Origin: Arenicola marina
Taxonomy: Eukaryota; Annelida; Polychaeta; Arenicolidae
Reading direction: 5' to 3'
Assembly: GCA_964019135.1 (NCBI GenBank)
Contig: OZ025265.1
Location: 18,575,143-18,639,142, forward strand
DNA length: 64,000 bases
The position numbers were made by a program, and so were the translations under genes. This document shows positions 44,295 to 54,949 of this stretch, piece by piece (within the stretch, counting starts at the first letter, position 1; the number at the start of each line of letters is the position of its first letter). The notes under the pieces are model-generated. The model saw only the letters and a program-made list of their open reading frames with translations, did not search any database and was not told where the DNA came from.

Positions 44295-46748
44295 CTAGTT
44301 GAACATTTTCTTGTACATGTCCTTTTCCTTTTGGATGAGTCCTTGCACTGTCCTTATCTGATTGACAACCGCTTTGTTGTCCGGTTCCAGTTTTCGCGCC
44401 AGGTTTAAGTCCTCCATCGCCGTCTCGTACTTGTGTAGCTCGCCCAGGGCCTGAGCGCGCCGGAAGAGGCCTTTGACACTCTGGGGCTGCATGGCGAGTG
44501 CCCGATCACAGCTCTGCACGACTTGATCGAAGGCCTTCTGCTTGAGGAAGCACGCCGCCAGGTTGAGTTGGCATTGGCAGGAGAGCGTGGCGAACTGGTC
44601 TCGGAGGCTCGGGGGAAGACCGTCCATACACCCGATCCCTTCCAGACTCTCCACGGCCCTCGTGTACCGCTTAATGGCGAACTCCACCCGGTTGGCCTGA
44701 AACAACTCGGTGCCCTTGTCCTTGTGATGCTGCGCTCGCTCCAACCGCTCATCTTGTTCTAACTCGGCGATGTCGGCCGCTCGGCTGAATGAGGAGAGCG
44801 CCACGTTGAACTTCATGCTCTTCTCCTTCAGTTCCAATTCGTCCAGTTTATTTCCTTCAATGTCCACTTTGGATTTGATGTAGCACAGTTCGCCTTCTTT
44901 CATGCTCATCAACACTTTATCGAGAAGTTCGGACAGCAACGTGTCGCCCTCTCCAATGGTGACTTCAACGTTTTCATCAATTTTGTAGTTTCCCAAATCG
45001 GCCTCCGTTGCCTTGTGGTCTCCTGAAGATAATTAATATCATTAGATGTGTGATAATTACCCAGAATAACTGACAAGGCTCTTTACTTTATTATTACGAG
45101 TTGGTGGTCATGTTAACTAGTACAATAGCGTTACATCTGAAGGCCTCTAAAATGCTGTATTCTGACCCAAACCGCCCTGCTGCCCATGCAATCGACAATC
45201 GTTGCCATAGCGACATTGCATAGAACAATGAAACATGATGTCACGCAAAAAATTATTGTAGTTATAGCTTTAAATGGCCCGCTTACATGCCTAGTTTTCT
45301 AGTTGCACGTGCCATGTTTCTTGGCAACGATATATATGGTATAAAAAGGCGACTGGCCAACTATATGTGGAAAGGCTTGCGATTTGCGGACAGCAAAGAT
45401 ATTAGTACACCAAGTGGTGTACTAATATCTTTGCGGACAGTCAGTCCCAAAATGCTTTACTTTGGTCGTTGCATGCGGAAATTAAACCAAAGAAGCAGAG
45501 ACAAGTCAACACCTTAAATTTAAATTCAACTCGTAATAACATGGATAGGTGCTACCTAAAAAATGCGAGCGTATATATATTAATTCGGATATTCCGAGGG
45601 GATACATCTAGATTATTATTCAAAATTAATCTCACTTCGGTTTGCCATAAAGAATATCTTTGGCGGGATGACTTGTGGCATATCATTCGGTTGCTTAGGA
45701 ACACCCATTGTGACGTCATGTTTATAACATTTTGAGGTCACAACTGCTCACTATGACAGCAGCTGATGGGCGGTCACCAAGAACTTGGCAACAGACATTT
45801 AGCGCGTCGCCTAAAAATTAATTTTAATTTGAAGTATACATGTTATAAGTATACAATGTGTTAACATTGAAAAATTTATTCGTTAATTTTGTGGGGCAGC
45901 TGATTTAATTATTAAAGACATGACATAGTAGGCTTCAACCTATCTTTGCTTGAATATATTTATGTACAACTGATATTTACTCAGAATCCGAAAACGTCTC
46001 ATGGGGGCCAGCTGTTACGCGAAATGAAAGTCCTAAACCTATGCTTGAAATGGACTTTGAATACGCATGCATGTTAGCTTAAGAGCTCGCTTGCGCTCGC
46101 CAATAGTAATAGCGCGAGTTTTGCATGGCGTTAGGTATTTTATTGGCCCTTCATCAAGCTGTAGCAGCCCTTCATTTTCATTATCCGCCCTTGGCCTTAT
46201 GGCCTCGGGCCAATAATAAAAATTGGCGGGCTGCTACAGCTTGATGTCGGGCCAATAAATTGACTAACGCCCGGCAAACTCGCGCTATTGTCATATTAGT
46301 CCCATAGATACAATGTGTCAAGAATACTTTACACCCTCTTTAAAGCCACTTACCTAAACATTATTGGAGAGAAGTATCAACCCTTTCATTTAGAATATTT
46401 TTCAGTACAGTTTTGTCATGGAGGGCTTGGGAGGGAGGGGGGGGGAGGGGCATTTTTCATTCATATTGAATATCATTCATATCAATGATCGACTTATATA
46501 AATACCATTACAAACACAAATTTACCAAACAAAACATCTTACGTGGTTATCTATAACAGTTGTCAGTATCCATTCAGTGCCATGTTTCTCTACTTACCCA
46601 CGATGTTGATGTGAACAAGGCACACAGAACCCTCATTCGGAGTCAGATCCCCTTGGCCCGGTTTGAAGGAATGCTTCGAGAAGGACTTGTCTGGTGGTTC
46701 CCAAGTGTCCATAGCACCTATACTTCTATATGCACTCTTGTCCATCAT
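44295..46748 (-). CDS. FKBPL: FKBP-like TPR co-chaperone (two exons)
   Basis: Exon 1 is 46748-46598 (initiator MM, 151 nt) and exon 2 is 45022-44295 (728 nt). The donor is GTGG|GTAAGTA and the acceptor ATCTTCAG|GAGACC; phases agree and give 292 aa (human FKBPL is 349). An in-frame TAA lies just upstream of the first ATG. Residues about 13-130 (WEPPDKSFSKHSFKPGQGD, VCLVHINIVGD, LLSELLDKVLMSMKEGELC) form a degenerate FKBP-type domain. Residues about 143-270 hold three TPRs (KDKGTELFQANRVEFAIKRY, LNLAACFLKQKAFDQVVQSC, FRRAQALGELHKYETAMEDL), followed by C-terminal DMYKKMFN, as in FKBP4/5/FKBPL. Family members bind the HSP90 C-terminus through the TPRs. The exact symbol is inferred; another large TPR-immunophilin is the alternative. 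Confidence 0.82.
45383..45440. repeat. Perfect 18-bp hairpin between direct repeats
   Basis: CAAAGATATTAGTACACC (45394-45411), a 4-nt loop, and its exact complement (45416-45433) lie between two TTTGCGGACAG copies (45383-45393 and 45430-45440, the second overlapping the stem). It is in the intron of the FKBPL-like gene. Confidence 0.9.
45541..46105 (-). mobile_element. Dispersed repeat family A, inverted copy
   Basis: It is the reverse-orientation counterpart of 3690-4260: it starts ATGGATAGGTGCTACC and ends GAGCTCGCTTGCGCTCGC, with GATGACTTGTGGCATATC and GACGTCATG inside. It lies in the FKBPL-like intron. Confidence 0.75.
46108..46289. mobile_element. Foldback MITE with about 60-bp arms
   Basis: AATAGCGCGAGTTTTGC and TCAAGCTGTAGCAGCCC on the left match inverted GGGCTGCTACAGCTTGA and CAAACTCGCGCTATT on the right. 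It abuts the family A copy and lies in the FKBPL-like intron. Confidence 0.82.
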
Positions 46749-46799
46749 GGTTACAACTTAAGTCTGGTACTACCCACTTGAAACAGCTGATGTGGATTT

Positions 46800-47635
46800 T
46801 ACTCAATACTCTGAAAAATAATGTAAAACTACAGTGAGTTCAGTCATATCCATTGTGGTTTTTTAACTGTTAAAGTCTTGATACTATTGATAGTTCATAG
46901 TCATAGTTCATGCTACTTTTTTGTTATCATCAATGAATCAAGATTCTGATATATACAACTCAATGATAGAAATATAGTGCAATATATACTAAAAAAAGTG
47001 GCCTATAGAGGCTTACAAATAATCATGGGAAGAAGGTGTGTGAGTCACTGAGGTGAGTAAGCAAACACTGGACCATTTGCATGAAGCCAAATTTACCATT
47101 ACCAAGTTTATCATTTTGTTATTCTGAAGTACAGACAATAAAATGATTTAGTTGCCATAGTGTATGCATGGCTGGCACAAATAGAAAGAGTAACTTATTC
47201 AGAGCATGTATACACCATGGCAACTAGATAATTTCATGATGTGTACTGTAGTATATTTGTGACAGTGGCAGTGCATCTGCTGCCAATGCCAATGAAATGA
47301 AGCACAAAGAAATATTGTTTGTATCATAAAATAAGAAAAACTTGTAATACAATCAGAAGTATGATATCATTAAAATATATGGCTTATTCACCCAAGTGAT
47401 TTTCACAAAGATTACAGCAAATTTGTATATAATATGGGTGGAATCGTCACTCCACAGCAGTTATCATTTGGCTGTAGCTATTCATACAGACCCATACCAA
47501 TAAACAGATTTGCTAGTACAGCACGGATATCATATGACTACTACTCTACAACCACTGGCAGCCCTCTAACTCGCTGGCCAATCAGGGCCAATCATGTGAC
47601 GATTGAGCTCCCACTACATTGACTTGGCTGACTGA
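46800..47635. other. Upstream flank of FKBPL-like gene with a degraded foldback relative
   Basis: About 47030-47440 shows the same order of phrases as the foldback element at 49210-49750 (ACACTGGACCATTTGCATGA, TCTGCTGCCAATG, AAATATTGTTTG, ATCATTAAAATAT), so it is a related, older copy. I see no exon. Confidence 0.5.
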
Positions 47636-48664
47636 ACGTATTTCACGTATGTTTTCGGACACTGTATGTTTTCGGACACCCCCTCAAAGGCAGAAATAGG
47701 ATAAATTTAATGTACTGTAAGTTTTCGGACACCCAACGCAGATAATTTTTCAAGTGTATGTATATTTTCGGACACTATCGGACCTAAATTAACAATGCGT
47801 CTAGGCTCCTTTGTTATTGCGTAGTGCCGGCCCCCATGATTGCACTTCACTGCTTGTGATTGCAGGCTTTCGGCGAGAGGGGCAAGTCCCTGTCTCGGGG
47901 GTTATTTGTGCCGTGTATCAGGTGTGAAAGAGCAACACCTTGGTTGCTAAGTAATGAGCTGGGCTTTGGTCTCCATTGTGCTGCCCGGCGGACGAGTCAG
48001 TCGGCGGAGGAGTTGTTTATAAACCGCGAAAGTAAACAAGCCTTAAATCACGGAATGCGTGAAACTATTTGATTAATTTATTTTACCGAAGACTGCAGCG
48101 CGTCGGCTGCAGAATCAAAGTTTCTCAAGAATTGATCCATGCTCTATATCGTTTTCCGAACAACTGTCACAGGATCGAATCCGCAGCTATATATATGGCA
48201 CCTCTCGGATGGGAATTAATCCCCCTTTGTTCTTGTAACTGTGCTTTATCTCTCAGAAGTTACCGTTATATTTGGCACAATTGCAGTTCATTGTCACTGA
48301 TTGCAATTCATAACCACTGTTTGCCTAAAGCCATATCTTCATTTACATTAAAGTTATCGAGTATATTTTATCTCCTGTAACAGATGAGAGATGACGCCAG
48401 CAGATTGCACTCCGAGTATCTTCAAAACAATATTATACTCTTGATCACCTTATCCGCTGTTAAGGTGTGAAGCAGCAACACCTGGGTGTTAAGTGATATA
48501 ATCGGCATCAGTCGACTCGCAATGTAGAAATTCTTGATCGATATTTTGTTATGTATGTATGTTTTTCGGACAGTGGATGCGGGAGTCCATTTTATTGACT
48601 GTAAATATTCGGACAGCCAGAAAAACAATTATTTTTAAGTGTCCGAAAACATACGTGAAATACG
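47636..48664. mobile_element. 1.03-kb TIR element (non-autonomous DNA transposon)
   Basis: CGTATTTCACGTATGTTTTC at the left and GAAAACATACGTGAAATACG at the right form inverted termini of about 26 bp that continue as GGACAC/GTGTCC. Subterminal TTCGGACA motifs repeat four to five times. The interior has no transposase-like ORF. Two internal segments containing GGTGTGAA and GCAACACCT are related to each other. Confidence 0.8.
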
Positions 48665-48693
48665 GTAGTGAGTATTGGTATGGGTTCAGGGTA

Positions 48694-49062
48694 ATTCACA
48701 GATGTAATTCTGATCCGCCAATCTAGTTCCGATCTATGGTTTATGGTATGGCGATATTAAAAACAGTGGTATATATGGAATACCTGTTCATTGCAATAAT
48801 ACTTTGTTTTCAGGGCAATATGATATATCCAAAGTGACTATTAAGGCCCGTTCTACCCATCTGGATGATTTTGTGCCAATCCATCCACCATGACACTGCA
48901 GCAAGCTTTAATTAGTATTCACTTTAAATAAATAATATTGCTTAGAAAATGGAGTATTATAGCAATGAACAGGTACACATGCATGCCTCTGTTTTTAACA
49001 TTACCTGATCATAAACTATAGATCGGAACTAGATAGGTAGATCGAAACTACATCTGTGATTA
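48694..49062. mobile_element. TIR element, about 365 bp
   Basis: CACAGATGTAATTCTGATC and CTAGTTCCGATCTATGGTTT at the left are mirrored by AACTATAGATCGGAACTAG and CGAAACTACATCTGTG at the right. It is non-coding. Confidence 0.75.
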
Positions 49063-49208
49063 TCTTATATGCCATTAATATGATATATGAATAGCATGGC
49101 AGATATTATTTATACTATACTTAATTACTCGGGTTCATATCAATCAAAGTATAAAAATGTACACATAAGATAACAGGCTATTCATACAGCAGTCACTGCC
49201 TCAAGTCA

Positions 49209-49750
49209 GTCATAAATGCTGTAGACACACGCTTCGGGCCTATATTTTCCGCGAATTTGCCTCGATCACTCTCAAAATCACTGACCTGAGAAAGCAACAC
49301 TAGACCATTTTAATGATACTAAACTTATATTTGTACTGTGATGTTATCCTCTTTTATGACACAAAGAATATTTCTCTATGCTGATACACCATTGGCAGAA
49401 AACCCTCAGTTGCCAAACTACTAAAACACTCATCATAAAATAATGGTTGCCATGGCGCCAAACGTGCTTTAAACAATACATGCTCTATATTTATACCAGC
49501 CACTAATGCCATGGCAACTATAGAGCCTTTCATTGTCTGTGATTTAGTCTATTTGCGACAAAGTATCTGCTGCCAATGGAGTGTCAGCATGGAGAAATAT
49601 TGTTTGTGTCTTAAAAACGGGTAACATCGCAGTACAAACGTAAGTTTAGTATCATTAAAATGGTCTAGTGTTGCTTTCTCACTTCAGTGATCTTGAGAGT
49701 GATCGAGGCAAATTCACAGAAAATATGGGCCAAAACGTATCTACAGCATT
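49209..49750. mobile_element. Foldback element with about 180-bp arms
   Basis: The left arm has CGAATTTGCCTCGATCACTC, GAAAGCAACACTAGACC and TTTTAATGATACTAAAC. The right arm has the complements GTTTAGTATCATTAAAA, GGTCTAGTGTTGCTTTC and GAGTGATCGAGGCAAATTC. A central unpaired region separates them. Short ORFs here are artefacts. Confidence 0.8.
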
Positions 49751-52325
49751 TATGACTTTGACTTTAGATAAAGGTGAATACATAACAAGAATGCTGCAAG
49801 AATTACCAACACTGCAACAGTCACAGTTTATTTTAGCCTGCGAACAACCTGACAACTATCAACTGTGCTACGACAGTAATGTCTTGTGGAGTGTTGTTTT
49901 CAGGCGAGGTTTATTCATACGGACCCGTAGGACTATAGCTAAGGCTACGGCTAAGATAAGGCTACGGCTACGGCTACGACTAAGCTAAGGCTATAGCTAA
50001 GGCTATAGCTAAGGCTAGCTAAGCCTACTAAAAAAAACAAGTTAGGAACTTTAGGCCTAGTGGGCGATAATACCGACACAACAACGATTTTGATGTCAGT
50101 TTAACGCAATTTAAGTTCGTTTAATAGTAATACCAGAGATGACGTGAAATCTTACAAATGTGACACTCTGCTCATAATTAACTTACTTTGCCAAAACTAA
50201 TATGCAAAAATTTAGGTTTTAAGCAATAATATGCAGCGAACTCTAAATCATGTCTGTCACCACCAGAGGGCGTTGTGGATATGTTTATTATGCATTCGTC
50301 ACATAGAGGGCGCACAGGGTTCTGAAGAAAACCCCGGGCTTGTCGAGAGGTGAAACTGGTTCCGGTGTCACATGCGGAAATGCCCCTCTATGCGGAGATG
50401 ACCCCTTATATAAAACACATTATATTTATATGGTGGCATATATGTGCCACTCGCGCTCTCGCATTATCGCCTGATACAACCTGAGGCGAGATCGCGAGAA
50501 CGCGAAAATGAGCGAGGCGAGAACGCGAAAATGCGCGAGGCCTGGTGGAGGGGGCCGCGGTAAAGTTCCCCCCCCCCCCCCCACCTTCCATGTTCACCGC
50601 CCCTCACTACTCTCCGGTCGCAAGTTGTCTATAGGGATATCTATTTCATCACAAATGTCCGCTTTCTCACGCATCAAGGAACCCGCGGACACCCCCCCCC
50701 ACAACGGATTTGTATAATAATGTGTCTGTTCGGGTGAATCTCGCATTCTCGCCTCGCGGGTTCTCGCTTCTCACGTTCATAATGGTAACATGCATCATGT
50801 TTACTTTATGTGTAACCCTTGAGTTATGTTTGGGGATTGATGCAAAATGCTAATGCAATCATGCAAGCCATGCTCTCCCCTTTCGTTTTGCTCAGTCCTC
50901 CCCTTCGTTCTGTTCTCTCTCATTCCGGATCATTTTGCTCTCTAAACACCTAACTAAACACCTAACTTTTCTGATGTCCCCGATTGGCATCCAGGAATTC
51001 TTGGAGATTCGCGATCAGCTGTTGGCAATTTGTGGAGATCGTTACCCGTAGAATTCCTGAATCAATACGAAAGACCCCTTGCCTATATACGCGATCCGTT
51101 CAGTCTGTGAATTCCTCGATATTCACGATTTCCGCATTAAGATGTTTTCTTTCGCGCCTAGCTTTAAAATGTCTTATTTTGGAGATTCGATATTGCTCTC
51201 CCTAATTCTTGGGCTTCGCGATTCAGAGGGGGTATCCACCCCCCCCCCCCCCCACCCCGCCTCTAAACAGTGCTGGGGTGCGTTGCTTATGGGTGTCGAC
51301 CGCGTGCGCACGCCATCGTCAACGACTGATAAGGATTTGAACTTGGCGGATTGGTCAAGGACGCGTACAATTTTGAACCGGAAGTGGGGTGTAGTTCGCC
51401 GCGATCAAGAGCAGCACCGCATGATAATATTAAACTCTGGACGACGATTCTTCTCAAATAAGTGGGGATAACCCGTAAATATCGATGCTTTATAGTTATC
51501 TTTTATTTATCAATATTTACACTATTTAGATTGTGCTGCTATTTCCAAAGTAAAGACTTTATTTAGTAGATATCCCGCAACAAATGGAAATAGTTCGATG
51601 TGACCAATGTCGTTGCATAGCGAGCTCCGAGTGACCAAAAATGTTCGCGGCGGTCGAGCGTGCTCCGCAACTCAACCCCGATGCATGTTACTTCAAAGCG
51701 AGAAGACGTGAGACGAGCATGAGCGAGGCCCGAGAGATCGTTTTCGTTACGAGGTCGTAACCCTATCTTTTATATATGCTAATTTAGCGATTGTAAGTTT
51801 AAGACAAATGACCATAATCGTTTTAGTTTTAAAGTACGGTTATGACGTCATCGTATTGTCTAAACTGTACATTAATTTTCAAGAAGGTACTGTTTTAGCG
51901 AGCTGATAAATGGAGATTTACTCAACGAGACCAAACTATATTCCAGGTAAACAACCTTTCTTCAATGTTACGAAATCGACAATCGGAGTCAATGCCAATC
52001 ATGAAACGTGTTACAACCACAATGGATGATGAACTGGAAACTCAACGCCCGGTGGAATGCTCTAGCAAAACCTGAAATTCCATTTCTCTTTAAAACAAGC
52101 GTCGAACACGATACCCAATATTATAAACTGAAATTGAGATCATGTGCAATTCTTAAGCAAAATACGTATACCGACATGTCCTTATATCTTTCGGTTATCA
52201 CACAAGAAACTTATCTTTAAGCGGATTCCACAAAACTCATTTTGCAAAGGATATCCTATTCATCAACAACGCACTTTACGTGGTGTTCCTTGATGGTAGT
52301 GGGGGGGGGGGGGGGGGGGCAGGTT
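49750..52325. other. Gene-poor region with short simple repeats
   Basis: It holds a GGCTAC/GGCTATAGCTAA hexamer-type repeat at about 49940-50030. A segment at about 50440-50790 has repeated GCGAGAACGCGAAAATG and complementary TCTCGC blocks, suggesting an old inverted element. C/G runs lie at about 50570, 51240 and 52302-52319. No convincing exon. Confidence 0.5.
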
Positions 52326-52329
52326 TGCC

Positions 52330-52370
52330 AAGAAGGACTTCGAACTTGATCATCTAGAGGAAGGAAAAGG

Positions 52371-52403
<33 letters not shown>

Positions 52404-52412
52404 TGATCATTA
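52330..52412 (+). rRNA. Fragment of the 18S rRNA 3' end (pseudogene)
   Basis: TAACAAGGTTTCCGTAGGTG, AACCT(A)CGGAA and GATCATTA are the universally conserved 3' terminus of 18S rRNA, preceded by CGAACTTGATCATCTAGAGG. I count about 5-8 differences from typical metazoan 18S over some 75 nt (for example AACCTACGG where AACCTGCGG is expected). Only the last 80 nt or so are present, after a poly-G run, so it is a displaced, non-functional rDNA piece. Confidence 0.85.
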
Positions 52413-52432
52413 TCGAAATGGACTATCGGTTC

Positions 52433-52602
52433 CAGTGGCGGATCCAGGAATTTGTGAAAAACGGCCAAACCTCGTGTGAGAATATTTTCCATAAAAAACT
52501 AAATTTTTCCTCAAAAATCCGACTTTAACAGTGCTTGGCTCTTTCCTAAAAGGGGGGGCGCCCGCCCTCGGTGTCCCCCCCCCCCCGCTGGATCCGCCAC
52601 TG
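52433..52602. mobile_element. 170-bp TIR element next to the 18S fragment
   Basis: CAGTGGCGGATCCAG at the left and CTGGATCCGCCACTG at the right are perfect 15-bp inverted repeats. CAGTG-type ends suggest the hAT superfamily. The immediate flanks (GGTTC and GGTAC) are similar, but an 8-bp target duplication is not clear. It is non-coding. Confidence 0.85.
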
Positions 52603-54780
52603 GGTACAAATCGTATTTGTCGGTGGCAAGGAAAAATATAGATGATATTTTTTCCAATATTTGATGGCAAGGAAAAATATGGATAGTTTAGTTCATAAAT
52701 GATAAAGCCGTGATAAATGATTTTCATTAATCGTGAACTGGGAATTTTAATATTAAATGAGCGTGAATCGGGAAATCGTCAATTTAGTATCGTATATCCG
52801 CCCTCCCATTGCATGCGGAGAGTTCAGCTTTTAATTCATCGTGATTTGGGAATGCAGAAATTTATTCTTCGTGACCTGGGAACACGACCCCTCCCCCCTT
52901 GCCCCCCCCCCCCACCCCTTGATGTTAACCCGATCGCAACATCGCTACATATCATATCCTTTTAGTATCCAACAATTTGCACGATTGCATCATATTCCAC
53001 CTGCAAATGATAACGATCGTCGGTATCATGATACATAATCCCAGTAAAGTAACCTACGCGCCTTGATTCGAAACACTTCATTCTTGCAATCTGAAGATGA
53101 ATTAAACTAACGTGTAGCTGCAGGGTCCGACGGTTCTTCCATGTTTGGGCAGGCCATTGTTTCAGCTTAGCTCGCGTACGCCTCAAGCCTGCCATTTGCT
53201 ACAATAAGACATTTTTTGGGTCCAAAGATGAAAGACAGACTGGCTTCAGTCAACTATCTTGTTGCTTTCGGAAGCGAGAGATGCAATGTACATTTAAAGA
53301 ACTATGCATGCCATGGAAAACAGGTGAGGCTCACCGTACTTTAAGTCAGAGAATACCCGTGTAACAGTTCATTCTTGAAAAATTGTGTACTCTTGTGTAC
53401 TTCTTTTTCAAGAATGTAGTTACATGGGCATTCTCCTTACCGTCATCTCGGGTCAGCCACTGTGGCACTTCGGGTAAAGGAGAGATCCCTCTAGCCAAGG
53501 CTAGTAGGAATTGCTTGACTCACTGCTGTATGTTTTTCCTCCCTGCGTAAAAATTACCCCCAACTTACTAAAGCTATATTAATATGAAAAGACCTTTTTA
53601 TTTGGCATTAAGGCTTTTTATATAATATTATATTCTATGCCATATCGGCTTTCCATATTTTAAGAGCTCCGCTTCACTTCAATCTTTCTGGCCCCGAAAT
53701 GTATGCGATGTCTATTTCAGCTCATTGCACTACGCCTTATGGTAAGCGTGTTGCTTACGGGCAACGAACGGGTTACGGTGTACCGCATATATTCCAGCTG
53801 AACAATTTCCTTTTTGTTTTACGAAATCGACATTCGCAGTCATTGCCAATCATGAGCAATAAATGAGCTTCTCTGAAGCATTCTTATGCAAAATACCTAC
53901 CTACATGTTCTTATATAATTCAGCAATCCCTCACTTTGCAGCGTATCCTATCCATCAACAACGTACTTAAAGTGTTCGTTGTTTCAAACACCATCGCACA
54001 ATCGCTGCAGATCATATCCTTTTAGGTACTTTTAGTATCCAATAGCATCATATTCCACATTCAAATAACAATAATCGTCTGCATAATGATATATAATCCA
54101 TGCAAAGTAGCTTGCGCGCCTTGATTATGTTTGGAAGAAGCATTGTTTCAGCTTACCTGGCGTAGGACTCAAGCCTACCATTTGCTAAAATAATACATTT
54201 CGTGGGTTCTAAGATTGAAGATATACAGACTTCAGTCATTCAGTCAGCTAGCGCCTCGTACATTCTTTTTCAATAATGTACTGTTACATGTGCATTCTCC
54301 TTGACATTAGTTTAGCGAGCTAAGAAATTGATTTGGGCTCAACGAGACCGAACTATATTCCAGTTGAGCAATCTTCCTTCTATGGTACGATATTGACAGT
54401 CGCAATAATGTACAAGAAGTGAGCTGCTCTGAAACAAGCCACAACCACAAGGAATTATGAACTGGAAGCTGGACACCCGATCGAATTTTCTCTCGCGAAA
54501 TTGCTAAATTATAAATTATATTTGCCTTTAGCTAAGAGGTTTACATTACTTTATGTACTGGCAATCTATATAACAGCAGATACAAATTTCTCTTTAGCAC
54601 AAACGTCGATAACAAGATCTATTTTTAGAAACCGATATAATGAGATGTACCGACGTTTCTTTATATCTTTTGGCGATCACGATAGATTGTTCCTTTGACA
54701 ATTTACAAGCCAACGAGACTTGTTGTAAACAAAAATAAAGCTTAGAGTCCTTCACGACGTTTCAAAGTAGATTGATCGTA
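52603..54780. other. Gene-free repeat-derived DNA
   Basis: It holds an inverted repeat at about 53347-53434 (TTCATTCTTGAAAAA against TTTTTCAAGAATG, with CCGTGTAACA/TTACATGGGC outside), a related half at about 54260-54300, and two TTGTTTCAGCTTA-type ends of the 29949 MITE family at about 53158 and 54138. I see no exon. Confidence 0.5.
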
Positions 54781-54949
54781 GTCGACCATAGCTTATTGTG
54801 CAGCGTAAAGAACGCAAGTCTTACACTCTAGATGTCTCGAGCACAGCATTGTGTTACGGTGGGATCTGATGAAAATAGGTCCTTCAGACGAGAAGTATGC
54901 GATCAAAACGAACAGAAGTAAGATTAAACACTGGAAATTCCATGCAATT

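Noticed and set aside
44996-44996. Start of the FKBPL-like protein inside exon 2
   Set aside because: The open frame extends upstream to a good acceptor at 45022, and a separate exon at 46598-46748 joins in phase and supplies the missing N-terminal domain.
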